A DNA stretch of 64,000 bases, taken from positions 62,001 through 126,000 of the forward strand of contig JAFYLH010000032.1 in the NCBI GenBank assembly GCA_017537175.1. Direction: 5' to 3'. This document shows positions 34,301-42,387 of the stretch, piece by piece (the stretch's first letter is position 1; every line of letters begins with the position of its first letter). The translations under genes and the position numbers were made by a program. Source of the stretch: Clostridia bacterium (lineage in GTDB: Bacteria; Bacillota; Clostridia; Oscillospirales; CAG-272). Below the pieces are notes generated by a model. The model did no database searches. It was not told the DNA's origin and saw nothing but the letters and a program-made list of their open reading frames with translations.

Positions 34301-35107
34301 CTCAATGACGGTTATCTTGTAAACACCGCAATGCCCACAAGATTTGCTTATAATCACCTTATCTATCCTCTGCGCCAGTTCTCCACCGCAGGTATCATCT
34401 GGTATCAGGGCGAGAGCGACTGTATGAACACCACCGAGATCTGGGGTGAGAATGCAGATACCTTCTCCCATCAGTTCACCGAGCTTATGACATGGTTCAG
34501 AGCTAACCTCGGCAACCGTCACGACTTCCCCGTATATATGATCGAGTTCCCCACCTGTTATTATAACAACGGTGCCAACGCATTTATAGATATGGGCGGA
34601 GTTCAATGTGAGCAGGGTCTTATCTCGGGCATGCTCTCCGACTTCCATCTGGTAAACTCCTCGGATATGTTCTCTAATACCACCTGGTACAACTCGCTTC
34701 ATCCTTATATTAAGGAAAAGCAGGCGGACAGACTTGCAAGCATCGTTGCGGCAAACGGCTACGGTATAGGCAATCTTTCCTATGTCAGCGGTCCCGTTAT
34801 GACAGGTGTTACCTATAACGGAACAAGAGCCACCGTTACATTCAAGAATGTGGGCAGCGGCTTAAAGGCATACAGCGGCAGCTATGTTGACGGCTTTGAT
34901 GTTTATGTAAACATAGGCGGCACATACCAGTGGATAGAGGTCAATAATGCATATGTCAGCACAACAAATCAGGTCATAGTGCCTTCGATGTACAACATCC
35001 TCGGTGTGCGCTATAACCGTAATACCGAGTATCTCTTCCCCACAGGCGGAATAAATCTCTGCAACAGTAATAATGTTCCCGCTTCTGCGTTTATAGATCT
35101 GCAATAA
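31316..35107 (+). CDS. Large secreted multidomain protein with sialate O-acetylesterase-like domain
   Basis: 1263 residues from ATG 31316 after GGAGGAAATT. Signal peptide (~1-25). Residues ~35-250 resemble a CBM9/DOMON-type carbohydrate-binding module (STPVIDGEIEPDGSW ... AYDANNLYFAADI). Residues ~275-395 contain three Cys-bearing repeats (CTADGSNTRKCTACGY-like). About 400-760 holds four ~90-residue beta repeats (IKEIRFAIGTYTTGSQVKAA-like). From ~760 is a SASA esterase domain with the GQSNAF nucleophile Ser (~852), WYQGESD (~1029) and a C-terminal SLHP His. It probably deacetylates glycans outside the cell. No anchor motif is visible at the C terminus. Confidence 0.8.
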   Translation: MKISVRISALVLCLLMLLPTFVFGYVGGVTQNPDVEMPKSTPVIDGEIEPDGSWSQAAYLNDATFGRFWDVMEPTSTAKVYFAYDANNLYFAADITDCNDTNYFVASTGYDNIDNSGTKKPYGFNGDVMNLMLDPMGVFEKNSSKQTTPWYNVGIYSDNTVKVYRSQVNEGDITSSVSAKGEITGYGWRFEVAIPWSVIVADVKALGLTVTQAQLATIGSTSRAACMYMDRYVTANGTVDTWGRFITVCEKTYDGYSGTSTSGVVAKAYGILLKHTDLHVHTWSEWTRVDATCTADGSNTRKCTACGYTEAEVITALGHTEGETVTVDVTCTTDGSKTTYCSTCNEIISSQTYKAEGHLFSDWQLVKEATETAHGLEKRECSVCGAAEERNTPMLSSDQPVVAGVNNYTVTLNGITDIKEIRFAIGTYTTGSQVKAAEKNVTLDAATVKKYTVDGVFTYDLPWVGAYTFWVRANNGTGYFLYTDVNEITPYVTSYGVKLTVNDFGEDYKDAWLAKGTFNTYNEIKASTEFKYQASANKLANYAKTTHDFTYTMTDPGDYTVLIRYNDGSVDVIHHTLTVDVPVLKGNGLQAIVQNIPDIKIIRTAYGHHTSVASIKAASGVRNFSNKNDIKGADEYTIQYRTEGEVTLIVEYNNGYKHFLYYNVTKKTPTFNLTEKTVTFGNLEGMTVLRYAPGTYSTSTEIKNATGSQYLRPSAIVDGVISITLEDGTYSFVVQYDDDSYFYKTVTISNVIEPTVTAANVSKAFTSNMMFQRDEPISVWGWSTKANEGKVITATLGDMFAWTTVKNGEWKITFPNTLPATTEPMMLTVNTAKATKTFRNILIGDVYYVIGQSNAFYGIANQVQEMQQNGLKPNWDYSGERNIRFFRNSSTYTSSYTGTKAQGTTTLLEDVEYSSTVWMTPTNIQSQLTNPPATGSFSALGYLFAYNMSNKTDVPIGVIEIDASGFPLIAFAPNELADKWGDESYNASTGVYTYNLNDGYLVNTAMPTRFAYNHLIYPLRQFSTAGIIWYQGESDCMNTTEIWGENADTFSHQFTELMTWFRANLGNRHDFPVYMIEFPTCYYNNGANAFIDMGGVQCEQGLISGMLSDFHLVNSSDMFSNTTWYNSLHPYIKEKQADRLASIVAANGYGIGNLSYVSGPVMTGVTYNGTRATVTFKNVGSGLKAYSGSYVDGFDVYVNIGGTYQWIEVNNAYVSTTNQVIVPSMYNILGVRYNRNTEYLFPTGGINLCNSNNVPASAFIDLQ

Positions 35108-35110
35108 AAC

Positions 35111-35146
35111 AAAAAACTGTCACGGTTTTGCCGTGACAGTTTTTTG
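35111..35146 (+). terminator. Terminator of the esterase gene
   Basis: AAAAAACTGTCACGG-TTTTG-CCGTGACAGTTTTTT, the same stem as at 2866-2898. Confidence 0.9.
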
Positions 35147-35195
35147 TCTGCCTTAGATCTCATTTCGCTAAAGGCGAAATATATCGACTTTAATA

Positions 35196-35224
35196 TTGCT
35201 TTTATATATTTTCTATGCTATAAT
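35196..35224 (+). promoter_or_regulatory. Promoter of the 35255 lipoprotein gene
   Basis: TTGCTT (35196-35201) and TATAAT (35219-35224), 17-base spacing, followed by CAAGGAG and the ATG. Confidence 0.75.
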
Positions 35225-35254
35225 TCAAGTAATAACCAAACAAGGAGACTCAAA

Positions 35255-36061
35255 ATGAAAAGATTTTTAGCAATAGCATTATGCTTTCTTATGCTTTTCC
35301 TTGCGGCATGCACTTCAAACAATAACCAATCAAATGAAAATACAAAGGCCGAAGAAACCTATGAGATCATTCAAAAGGAACTTCTTACTCCCGAGACGGT
35401 TATAGCCGAGCTTTGTGGGCTTGGGGATTTTGCCTGTATGCTTCAAACCCCCGGCTGTAATGAGGTTTATAACAGTCAGATAAATCTTTCGGAACCGGTT
35501 GTCAAATCATACCGATTCTATGATAACAACACAGGAGAATATGTTCATCTTTTGTGTCTTGCTTCGGTAGATGATGCCAAGATGGCAAGCTATGCATATG
35601 ACGGTTATGACTATACCAACCGCTTGGGCGCAATGTATCTTTTCGGAACTGCAGAATGTATTGAAGACTTAAGCTTTTCGGGCTACAAATACCCCGACAG
35701 CTTTGAAGCAGAGGGTGCGGACTCCGATCCCGAAAGTGTTGCAGGTATCGTAAAAGCTATCGAGGACAAAACCGAGCTTTGCGGAGGATATTACAGCGTA
35801 GAGTCTATAGAAGAAACAAAGAATAAAATAAACCAAAAGTTCACTCTTGAGGGAGGTATACTCAATCTGGTACACCTGACATATCACGACGGAACAGTCC
35901 TGCGATTTGTTTATATTTATGAATTTGAGAGCGAAAACGATGCGGTACTGTACGAAGAAGACCGCGCCGCCTTCTCACAAGGTGTTGAGGACGGAGTGTG
36001 TATAAGAATTGGCACCAAAGTTGTTTTCGGAAATCACAGCATAGTATCCGAAATCGGTTAA
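35255..36061 (+). CDS. Lipoprotein of unknown function
   Basis: 268 residues from ATG 35255 with CAAGGAGACTCAAA upstream; the open frame extends 37 codons further across the promoter and is cut back. Signal peptide with lipobox LAAC (Cys18) and a short Asn/Ser-rich spacer. The mature domain has alternating beta-type segments (YRFYDNNTGEYVHLLCLASV; LVHLTYHDGTVLRFVYIYEF) that look like an internal duplication, but I do not recognise the family. Single-gene unit. Confidence 0.8.
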   Translation: MKRFLAIALCFLMLFLAACTSNNNQSNENTKAEETYEIIQKELLTPETVIAELCGLGDFACMLQTPGCNEVYNSQINLSEPVVKSYRFYDNNTGEYVHLLCLASVDDAKMASYAYDGYDYTNRLGAMYLFGTAECIEDLSFSGYKYPDSFEAEGADSDPESVAGIVKAIEDKTELCGGYYSVESIEETKNKINQKFTLEGGILNLVHLTYHDGTVLRFVYIYEFESENDAVLYEEDRAAFSQGVEDGVCIRIGTKVVFGNHSIVSEIG

Positions 36062-36100
36062 TTATTCAAGTTATAGGATCAACATTATATCCCATTAGTC

Positions 36101-36259
36101 TTACATCCCTGTCTTTTCCTTCACAAGAGCGATATACTGTTCCATATTAATTTCTTTTTCCAAAAGCAGTTTGCACCAAGCGACGGATTCGGCATCTATT
36201 TTAAAACCTTCCATTTCGACCGAGGCTACTGCATTTTTTATCGCCTTTTCAACAGACAT
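36101..36259 (-). CDS. Orphan VbhA-like antitoxin domain protein
   Basis: 52 residues: MSVEKAIKNAVASVEMEGFK, then IDAESVAWCKLLLEKEINME and QYIALVKEKTGM. The start is preceded by AAAGGGTG. The pattern of an A-x-S-V-x-x-E-G helix, a short turn and a K/E-rich helix ending in E-I-x-x-x-x-Y matches the antitoxin_VbhA family, whose members inhibit Fic AMP-transferases. No Fic gene is in the window, so it is an orphan and its partner is unknown. It was found by reading the minus strand of the otherwise empty gap. Confidence 0.65.
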   Translation of the reverse strand: MSVEKAIKNAVASVEMEGFKIDAESVAWCKLLLEKEINMEQYIALVKEKTGM

Positions 36260-36326
36260 AAAATCACCCTTTCCTGTTTGTAAATATAGTGTAGCATATA
36301 GCTAAAAAAAATACAATACGGTAGTT

Positions 36327-36359
36327 AAAAAACTGTCACGATTTTTCGTGACAGTTTTT
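36327..36359. terminator. Terminator with CTGTCACG stem
   Basis: AAAAAACTGTCACG-ATTTTT-CGTGACAGTTTTT, third occurrence of this stem; it lies after the 36387-37343 gene on the minus strand. Confidence 0.85.
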
Positions 36360-36386
36360 CTCATTAATTCCTAATTCCTAATTATT

Positions 36387-37343
36387 CTATGCTCCCATAC
36401 CGCTCATAGCCTCAATAGTCTGAACATACATATCCACAACTTCCTTTGTGTACTTGGAGCAGGCTATGGAATAAAGCTCGTCGTAATTTGCTACCTTAAT
36501 CGCCTTGCCGTCCTCAAAGTTGAACATAGCAAGGATCTCCTCCATCATTTCGCCCTCAAGCTCCTCCTGAGTCTTATCACTACCCTCGTACCAGGTATAC
36601 TCACTCAGATCTGCGGGAGCTTCTATATCTACATCACTTCCGGGATCGTTGTAGGACATCTTAAGGGATACCTCAGCCTTGCTCTTACCCTCAAGAGCAT
36701 CAAAAGCTGCGGTAAATGCTATAGAAATATACTCAAAATATCCGTTGTCGTCGGTGGTAAATTCGATTTTGACATCAGAATAATCAAAGCTGAACTGTCC
36801 GTCGCCGTTAGGAGAGCTGCAATAGCTGCTTACTCCGGAAAGGAAGGTCTCGGTCATACTCTCAAGCTCGCTTGCCTTTGCCTTGACAGACACCTTGTTG
36901 CCGTTGATGCTTGCCTTTTTGAAAACATTGGTGGGGATATCTACCGCAATACTCTCAAAGGAGGACTCGATAGATTCTACCGCAACCTGTGTCTTATACT
37001 TTTCACCCATACCCGACATTTCGTATGCCACATTGTCGGCATAATAGGTGGAGCTCTTGTAGCTCTGACCCGAAGAAAGGTCTGTTATATCATAAACGCT
37101 GTAGTAAATCGGCGCACCCTCGGTACGGCGGTCAAGCTTGGTATCAACAACAGACTGATTTCCTGCCACCTTGCTGCCTGTGGTGTACTTAACACTTAAT
37201 TCCATTGTGGAATCAAAGGAGGTAAGCGAGTCGGTCTTGGTCTTTGCATCGGTGTATAGTCCGGTTGCATCAACCGTCTTTGTGCAGGCGCAAAGTCCCA
37301 GGCAAAGTATGAATGCCGTAAATAAACAAATAATTTTTTTCAT
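36387..37343 (-). CDS. Lipoprotein of unknown function (DUF6612/LolA-like)
   Basis: 318 residues from ATG 37343, six bases after AGAGTG. Lipobox LCAC follows a signal peptide. The domain contains repeated beta strands (STMELSVKYTTGSK; YYSVYDITDLSSGQSYKSSTYYADNVAYEMSG; FDYSDVKIEFTTDDNGYFEYISIAF) with the overall feel of the DUF6612/LppX-LolA lipid-binding fold; this is a guess from pattern. It sits upstream of nothing on its strand and downstream of cysS by about 50 bases. Confidence 0.75.
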   Translation of the reverse strand: MKKIICLFTAFILCLGLCACTKTVDATGLYTDAKTKTDSLTSFDSTMELSVKYTTGSKVAGNQSVVDTKLDRRTEGAPIYYSVYDITDLSSGQSYKSSTYYADNVAYEMSGMGEKYKTQVAVESIESSFESIAVDIPTNVFKKASINGNKVSVKAKASELESMTETFLSGVSSYCSSPNGDGQFSFDYSDVKIEFTTDDNGYFEYISIAFTAAFDALEGKSKAEVSLKMSYNDPGSDVDIEAPADLSEYTWYEGSDKTQEELEGEMMEEILAMFNFEDGKAIKVANYDELYSIACSKYTKEVVDMYVQTIEAMSGMGA

Positions 37344-37397
37344 TGTAAACACTCTGTAATATATATTTTGTTACGAGTGGGCGGATAATATCCGCCC

Positions 37398-38822
37398 CTA
37401 CGCCTTTTTGTATGTTGTACCCTGAGGAGTATCCACAAGGATGATTCCCTCAGCCGCTAACATATCACGGATGCGGTCAGCCTCGGCAAAGTTGCGTTCC
37501 TTCTTTGCAGCTGCTCTCTGTGCAATAAGATCAAGGATACGGGGATCGTTTGCCTCGTTATCTGCCGCCGCCTCGGTCTTGGGAGCCTTGCGCTTGCTTG
37601 CAGCCTCAATAAGGTTAAGAGAAAGAACACGGTCATAATCAGAGAGAAGTGCAAGCTTGGTCTTGCCGTTGGTCTTTGCCTTAAGTACATCATAAAGTGC
37701 TGTCACACCAAGAGAGGTGTTAAGGTCATTGCCCATAACCTCGTTGAACTTAGCCTTGTATTCATTGAATACAGCCTCGTCAAGCTCACCGTCATTTTCG
37801 TCAAGGGTCGCGATCTTTTTAACTAACTTTTCGTAAGCCTGAGCCGCATTGTCAAGAGAATCCCAGGAGAAAACAAGGGATTTTCTGTAATGGGACTGCA
37901 GACAGAAGAATCTGTAAACTATGGGGTCATAGCCCTTTTCCTCTAAGAGAGAAACAGTTAAGAACTCGCCCTTACTCTTACTCATCTTGCCGCTGTTGGT
38001 GTTAAGATGGAGAATATGGAACCAGTGGGGACACCACTCGTGACCGATATATGCCTCGCTCTGTGCGATCTCGTTTGTATGGTGGGGGAAAGCATTATCG
38101 ATACCGCCGCAATGCAGATCCAGATATTCACCTTGATGCTTTAAGCTGATAGCGGAGCACTCGATATGCCAGCCGGGGTAACCCACACCCCAGGGGCTGT
38201 CCCACTTAAGCTCCTGATCCTCAAACTTTGACTTGGTGAACCAGAGAACAAAGTCTATCTTGTTGCGCTTGTTGGTATCCTCCTCGACACCCTCGCGCAC
38301 GCCAACCTCAAGATCCTCGGCATCGTGATCGTTGAACACATAGTATTCCTTAAGCTTGGAGGTGTCAAAATAAACATTACCGCCTGCAATATATGCATAG
38401 TCCTTGTCTATAAGACCCTGTACCATCTCGATGAACTCGGAGATACAGCTTGTTGCGGGAACAACGGTTGCGGGGATCTTGATGTTCAGCTTGTCGCAGT
38501 CTGCAAAGAAGGCGTCGGTATAGAACTTTGCTATCTCCATAACAGTCTTCTTTTCGCGCTTTGCGCCCTTGAGCATCTTGTCCTCGCCTGTGTCGGCGTC
38601 GCTGGAGAGGTGACCGACGTCGGTGATGTTCATTACACGGTCCACATCATATCCAACATATGACAGGTATTTTTCCAGCACGTCCTCCATAATATAACTA
38701 CGGAGGTTGCCGATATGTGCAAAGTGATAAACGGTAGGACCGCAGGTGTACATACGCACCTTGCCCTCCTCGTGGGTCTTGAATTCGTCTTTCTTTCTTG
38801 TAAGTGTGTTATATAAAATCAT
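37398..38822 (-). CDS. cysS: Cysteinyl-tRNA synthetase
   Basis: 474 residues. Class I motifs: HIGN (TVYHFAHIGNLRSY) and KMSKSKGEFL, with zinc ligands in MYTCGPT and the GWHIECSAIS segment. It charges tRNA-Cys. Its ATG overlaps the cysE stop (ATGA, 38819-38822). The cysE-cysS pair is standard in Firmicutes; no T-box leader is seen in the 170 bases upstream. A TAGGGG-type hairpin overlaps its stop codon (37377-37402). Confidence 0.96.
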   Translation of the reverse strand: MILYNTLTRKKDEFKTHEEGKVRMYTCGPTVYHFAHIGNLRSYIMEDVLEKYLSYVGYDVDRVMNITDVGHLSSDADTGEDKMLKGAKREKKTVMEIAKFYTDAFFADCDKLNIKIPATVVPATSCISEFIEMVQGLIDKDYAYIAGGNVYFDTSKLKEYYVFNDHDAEDLEVGVREGVEEDTNKRNKIDFVLWFTKSKFEDQELKWDSPWGVGYPGWHIECSAISLKHQGEYLDLHCGGIDNAFPHHTNEIAQSEAYIGHEWCPHWFHILHLNTNSGKMSKSKGEFLTVSLLEEKGYDPIVYRFFCLQSHYRKSLVFSWDSLDNAAQAYEKLVKKIATLDENDGELDEAVFNEYKAKFNEVMGNDLNTSLGVTALYDVLKAKTNGKTKLALLSDYDRVLSLNLIEAASKRKAPKTEAAADNEANDPRILDLIAQRAAAKKERNFAEADRIRDMLAAEGIILVDTPQGTTYKKA

Positions 38823-39520
38823 TTTTCAAGTTCCTTTAACTGTTTTTCTAATTTGTCTATCTTTATCTGCATACGGCAGAGCTCCTGAGCAACAGGGTCA
38901 GGAATATGGACCTGGTCAAGGTCGGAGGCGCATATCTTTTTGCCGCCAACTCTTGCTATACGAGCAGGTATACCCACTGCGGTTGAATCCTTGGGGATAG
39001 GCTCAAGCACCACCGCATTTGCGGCGATTTTGGAGTTAGCACCTACCGTAAAGGGACCCAGCACCTTAGCACCTGCACCTACCATTACATTATCCTCAAG
39101 GGTAGGGTGTCGCTTGCCTGTGTCCTTACCGGTACCGCCCAAGGTAACACCCTGATAGAGGGTACAGTTGTTACCGACCTCGGCGGTCTCGCCTATAACC
39201 ACACCGCTTCCGTGGTCTATAAACACTCCCTTGCCTATCTTGGCGCCGGGATGTATCTCTATTCCTGTTGCAAACCTTGCGCTCTGGCTTATAAAACGGG
39301 CAGCAAAATAATAGCCCTTTTTATAAAGTATATGGGAGAGTCTGTATGCAAGTATTGCATGGAGACCCGAATACAGAAAAAGTATCTCGGCAGAGTTTTT
39401 TGCCGCAGGGTCTCTTTCCTTTATAACCGCAATGTCCCGTGAGATCTCCCTGTAGCATCGCAGGACCATCCGTGCAGAATTGCTTTTTTTAATTTCTCTG
39501 ATCAAATCGCGTTCGGTCAT
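38819..39520 (-). CDS. cysE: Serine O-acetyltransferase
   Basis: 233 residues. N-terminal helical region, then left-handed beta-helix hexapeptides (GIEIHPGAKIGKGVFIDHGSG, VVIGETAEVGNNCTLYQGVT, GGTGKDTGKRHPTLEDNVMV). It makes O-acetylserine for cysteine synthesis. AAGGAGACAAAATT precedes the ATG. Translationally coupled to cysS. Confidence 0.95.
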   Translation of the reverse strand: MTERDLIREIKKSNSARMVLRCYREISRDIAVIKERDPAAKNSAEILFLYSGLHAILAYRLSHILYKKGYYFAARFISQSARFATGIEIHPGAKIGKGVFIDHGSGVVIGETAEVGNNCTLYQGVTLGGTGKDTGKRHPTLEDNVMVGAGAKVLGPFTVGANSKIAANAVVLEPIPKDSTAVGIPARIARVGGKKICASDLDQVHIPDPVAQELCRMQIKIDKLEKQLKELEK

Positions 39521-39626
39521 AATTTTGTCTCCTTATGCTAATCATACCTATTATATTATATTTTGACCGTATTGTAAATAGTTTAAACGCAAAAAAGTTT
39601 TCCTAATATTTCGTCAATAAAAACAG

Positions 39627-39655
39627 TTGACATTCCCGCGTAAAAATAGTAATAT
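39627..39655 (+). promoter_or_regulatory. Promoter of the DUF1292 gene
   Basis: TTGACA (39627-39632) and TAATAT (39650-39655), 17-base spacing. Confidence 0.7.
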
Positions 39656-39693
39656 ATATTCAATAGATAACATATGTTTAGGAGGACATAACA

Positions 39694-39975
39694 ATGGCAG
39701 AAGAAATCTTTGAGCCCGAAACCCTGATGCTTACAGATGAGGACGGCAACGAGTCCGCATACGAGCTTATTGCTTGTCAGGAGGTAGACGGCAGAATATA
39801 CTATGCTCTTATCCCTCAGGATAACAACGAGAACAACGAGTATGTTATTCTCCGCAGTGAGCCCGATCCCGAGGACCCCGAGGAGGAGCTGCTTGTAACC
39901 ATCGACGATGACGATGAGTTTGACAAGGTTGCCGATATCTTTGACGATATGCTCTTTGAGGACGACGGAGAATAA
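39694..39975 (+). CDS. DUF1292 (YrzB-like) protein
   Basis: 93 residues, very acidic (about a third Asp plus Glu). The pattern LTDEDGNESAYELIACQEVDGRIYYAL ... DNNENNEYVILR ... DDEFDKVADIFDDML is that of the DUF1292/YrzB family, small cytoplasmic proteins conserved in Firmicutes. AGGAGGACATAACA precedes the ATG. Function unknown. Confidence 0.88.
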   Translation: MAEEIFEPETLMLTDEDGNESAYELIACQEVDGRIYYALIPQDNNENNEYVILRSEPDPEDPEEELLVTIDDDDEFDKVADIFDDMLFEDDGE

Positions 39976-40087
39976 TTCTCAATTCTGAATTCTCAATTCT
40001 CAATTAATCGGATATGTAGACTATATCATTGCAGCATCTTTGTTGCGGATATGTTTTTTGCCTTCGGGCATTAAACCGACAATTTAT

Positions 40088-40324
40088 GCCGTACTCTATG
40101 CGAGTATGGCAGCGGGTCCTACCCGCCCCCTGCTTAGTTTGTGATATACGGGCGATTAAACCCACACTTGAAAAATGGAGTCCGGATAAACTTCCGATGA
40201 AGGGTATGCAGACCTCCCCACCTCCCCTGCTTATGTCACGGGAGAATGGGACGCTGGGAGCACAAAACATTGGAGAGGACACCAACCTGCACATGCAGGG
40301 TTTCTAAATTCTCGTATACACGGC
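40088..40324 (+). ncRNA. Structured RNA candidate, 6S-like
   Basis: GCCGT-N4-TATGCGAG (40088-40104) can pair with CTCGTATA-C-ACGGC (40311-40324), a 13-bp closing stem for a ~237-base RNA. Inside are GCGGGT-CCT-ACCCGC, a long middle region with few ORF features, and CCTGC-ACAT-GCAGG near the 3' side, as in the 6S central-bubble hairpin. A GC-rich stretch and T7 run (40335-40341) follow. Long closing stem, size and 3' terminator fit 6S RNA, but the class was not confirmed. Confidence 0.45.
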
Positions 40325-40365
40325 TCGGCGGGGCTTTTTTTGCCCGAGGGCAAAAAAATCAACCC

Positions 40366-40565
40366 CAACGGGGTTGTATATCATCACGACAAAGTCGTGT
40401 ATATCATCCGCAACTTGTTGCGGTATATCATCAATGCGCAGCATTGTATATTTACATACAGCCTTGCTGATGATATACAGCCTTACGGCTGATGATATAC
40501 AGCCTTACGGCTGATGATATACACCACGCTTTGCGCGGCGATGATATGCCAAGCCTGCGGCTTGG
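40366..40565. repeat. Tandem hairpin array, linker family TATATCATC
   Basis: Hairpins CACGAC/GTCGTG, CCGCAA/TTGCGG, ATGC/GCAT, CAGCC/GGCTG (three times), CACGC/GCGCG and CCAAGCC/GGCTTGG are spaced by TATATCATC or its complement GATGATATA. The last stem is split by an inserted palindrome in the right-hand copy at 45304-45350. Confidence 0.8.
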
Positions 40566-40932
40566 ATAAAACAAAAAAGACACCTTGCGGTGTCTTTTTT
40601 GTTTGGTGGACCACACCAGATGATAAACAAAGTTTTTCTCCCGAAAGTCCGTTTTCGATTTCATCAAAGAGCTTTTCGGTAATTTCGGTTTCATCATCCC
40701 CGGTGTTGAATGTGATTGTAAACTTATCATCATAAAGGAAAATCTTGTTCACGAACATTTTAATGAGGGATCTGCGATATGTAATATCATTTACATTACC
40801 TTTAGCCAAATTCTCAAGAAATGCAATAATCTGTTCTTCGGTAACTACAAAATGATGTGCTTCTTCTATTTCAAGCTGTCTTTCAAGTTCTTTTATCTGG
40901 GCACCGATTTTTGATAAATCTTCAAAAATCAT
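40483..40932 (-). pseudogene. C-terminal remnant of a large serine recombinase
   Basis: About 110 residues resemble the extreme C terminus of large serine recombinases (EEQIIAFLENLAKGNVND ... RRSLIKMFVNKIFLYDDK, FTITFNTGDDE). The N-terminal resolvase, recombinase and zinc-ribbon domains are absent. Upstream, an AAAGGTGG and ATG open only five codons before an in-frame TGA, as if an internal deletion had joined a start to the 3' end. The last ~45 codons read through a terminator and hairpin array and are not native sequence. It lies at the left edge of the 4.6-kb island. Confidence 0.65.
40573..40602. terminator. Terminator copy in the left direct repeat
   Basis: AAAAAAGACACC-TTGC-GGTGTCTTTTTT; the matching copy at 45367-45397 ends the tRNA transcript. 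Confidence 0.8.
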
Positions 40933-41130
40933 TGTTCATATTTCTGTCATTCTAAAACCACCTTTTTATTTATTATAAGATAAGTGTTTACAAAAGTCGA
41001 CCCGATTTACAAATATATTTATAATTTATTCAATACCTTTATAAACACATATTTTTTATAAAATTATGTGCTATTTCGGTATTTGTAAAGGTACACCTTA
41101 ACAAATGCCATTCTCTGTTTGACAGAAGAA

Positions 41131-41160
41131 AAAACCCGATAGTTCATCTCTATCGGGTGT
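41131..41160 (-). terminator. Terminator of the 41174-42767 unit
   Basis: CCCGATA-GAGATGAAC-TATCGGG followed on the minus strand by TTTTTTC, 14 bases past the stop. Confidence 0.8.
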
Positions 41161-41173
41161 ATTCATTTATATA

Positions 41174-42373
41174 TCATTTCTTTCCGAATTTACCAAAGAA
41201 GCTTTCTGCTTTACCGATACCTTCGTCTATTTTTGATCCTAATTTTTTAAACGCACCAAATGAAGGTGTATTGTTGTTTGGTACGGAAGGTTGTTGCTCT
41301 GTTTGAGGTTGTACAATTTGCTGTGTCTGAGGTGCAGGGGGAGTTTGCGGGACTATCACCTCAGGTTTCGGGAAATCATCTTCCGTATAAACATTAGTTT
41401 TATAGTCTGCAAAACCAAAATATTCAACTATATTCTTTACTTCTTCATTATCTGCATACTTGCTCTGTAAAAATGTATATATCTCAGGTTTATACGGCTT
41501 TTGAGCGATCATGTCAATTACAATATCTGTTATTCTGTCCTGAGGGAAATTGGGATTAGAAAGATTTTTTAATATGTTATCCATTTGTGGTGAAGGCTCA
41601 AAGTCGGGTTTCCATGAATCAACGCCGTTCATGTTCAACAAATCAATTAATATTATAGCAAAATCCTGATAATCGTTATATACTCTGTTAAATAAATCAG
41701 GACAATCAATACTTTCGAATAACTGTTTCTGTTGAGTCTCCGATAGGGTGGATGCTCCTGCCACTAAGCCGTCCTGCATAGCTCCGAAAACTTCACCGCC
41801 AAAACTCGACTTACTACCTATAAAAGATCCTGCAAGTCCTGCAAATATATTTGCAACCTGATTGTTAGCCTGATATATTTCATTGATATTATCGCTTATT
41901 GCACTCAATATCTCCATGGCACTGAGTGTAGAATTTTCAAATTGCGACATAACCATATCGTCTGTAACCGTATAAATGTTTTCGGCTACTAAAATGTCTG
42001 TGACTTTATTCGCAAGCAGACGTGCGTGTTTGACATATAAATCGGGGAAATTTTCCAATAGATTGGTCAGATTCTTAATATTTTCGATATAATCCTCAGC
42101 GGCTCTGTCTGAGCAGTATTTAGCAAGACGGATAATTCTTTTTCTAAATGCATTGAACTTATCTTTGTCTGCTGTTATTATGATTTTTTTACCATTGAAA
42201 GATAAAGTTGTATCAACACCAACCACACTATTCCAGTTTTGAGTTGCTGATTCTATCTCTTCGGGAGTTGATATAAAGAGTGCTGCCTTAGGTATTTCCA
42301 CACTATTTCCGCACACTGTACAGAATTGTGCTCCATCCTCTAAATCGACACCGCAAAAAGTACATTTCATCAT
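41174..42373 (-). CDS. Island protein with N-terminal zinc ribbon
   Basis: 399 residues; GGAGCCCAAG precedes the ATG. It opens with a zinc-ribbon (CTFCGVDLEDGAQFCTVCGN), continues with a long mostly helical region (~30-300), has a Gly-rich hydrophobic stretch near 185-215 (IFAGLAGSFIGSKSSFGGEVFGAM) and ends in a Pro/Gln-rich linker plus a short Lys/Gly/Phe helix (GIGKAESFFGKFGKK). No enzymatic motif recognised. First of three same-strand island genes with 42388 and 42621. Confidence 0.75.
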   Translation of the reverse strand: MMKCTFCGVDLEDGAQFCTVCGNSVEIPKAALFISTPEEIESATQNWNSVVGVDTTLSFNGKKIIITADKDKFNAFRKRIIRLAKYCSDRAAEDYIENIKNLTNLLENFPDLYVKHARLLANKVTDILVAENIYTVTDDMVMSQFENSTLSAMEILSAISDNINEIYQANNQVANIFAGLAGSFIGSKSSFGGEVFGAMQDGLVAGASTLSETQQKQLFESIDCPDLFNRVYNDYQDFAIILIDLLNMNGVDSWKPDFEPSPQMDNILKNLSNPNFPQDRITDIVIDMIAQKPYKPEIYTFLQSKYADNEEVKNIVEYFGFADYKTNVYTEDDFPKPEVIVPQTPPAPQTQQIVQPQTEQQPSVPNNNTPSFGAFKKLGSKIDEGIGKAESFFGKFGKK

Positions 42374-42387
42374 CTTGGGCTCCTTTA

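Noticed and set aside
39521..39690. T-box leader for cysE-cysS
   Set aside because: The gap upstream is too short and lacks the T-box core sequence.
40029..40307. 92-codon plus-strand frame over the RNA candidate
   Set aside because: Composition is not protein-like and it would cover the closing stem and inner hairpins of the structured RNA.
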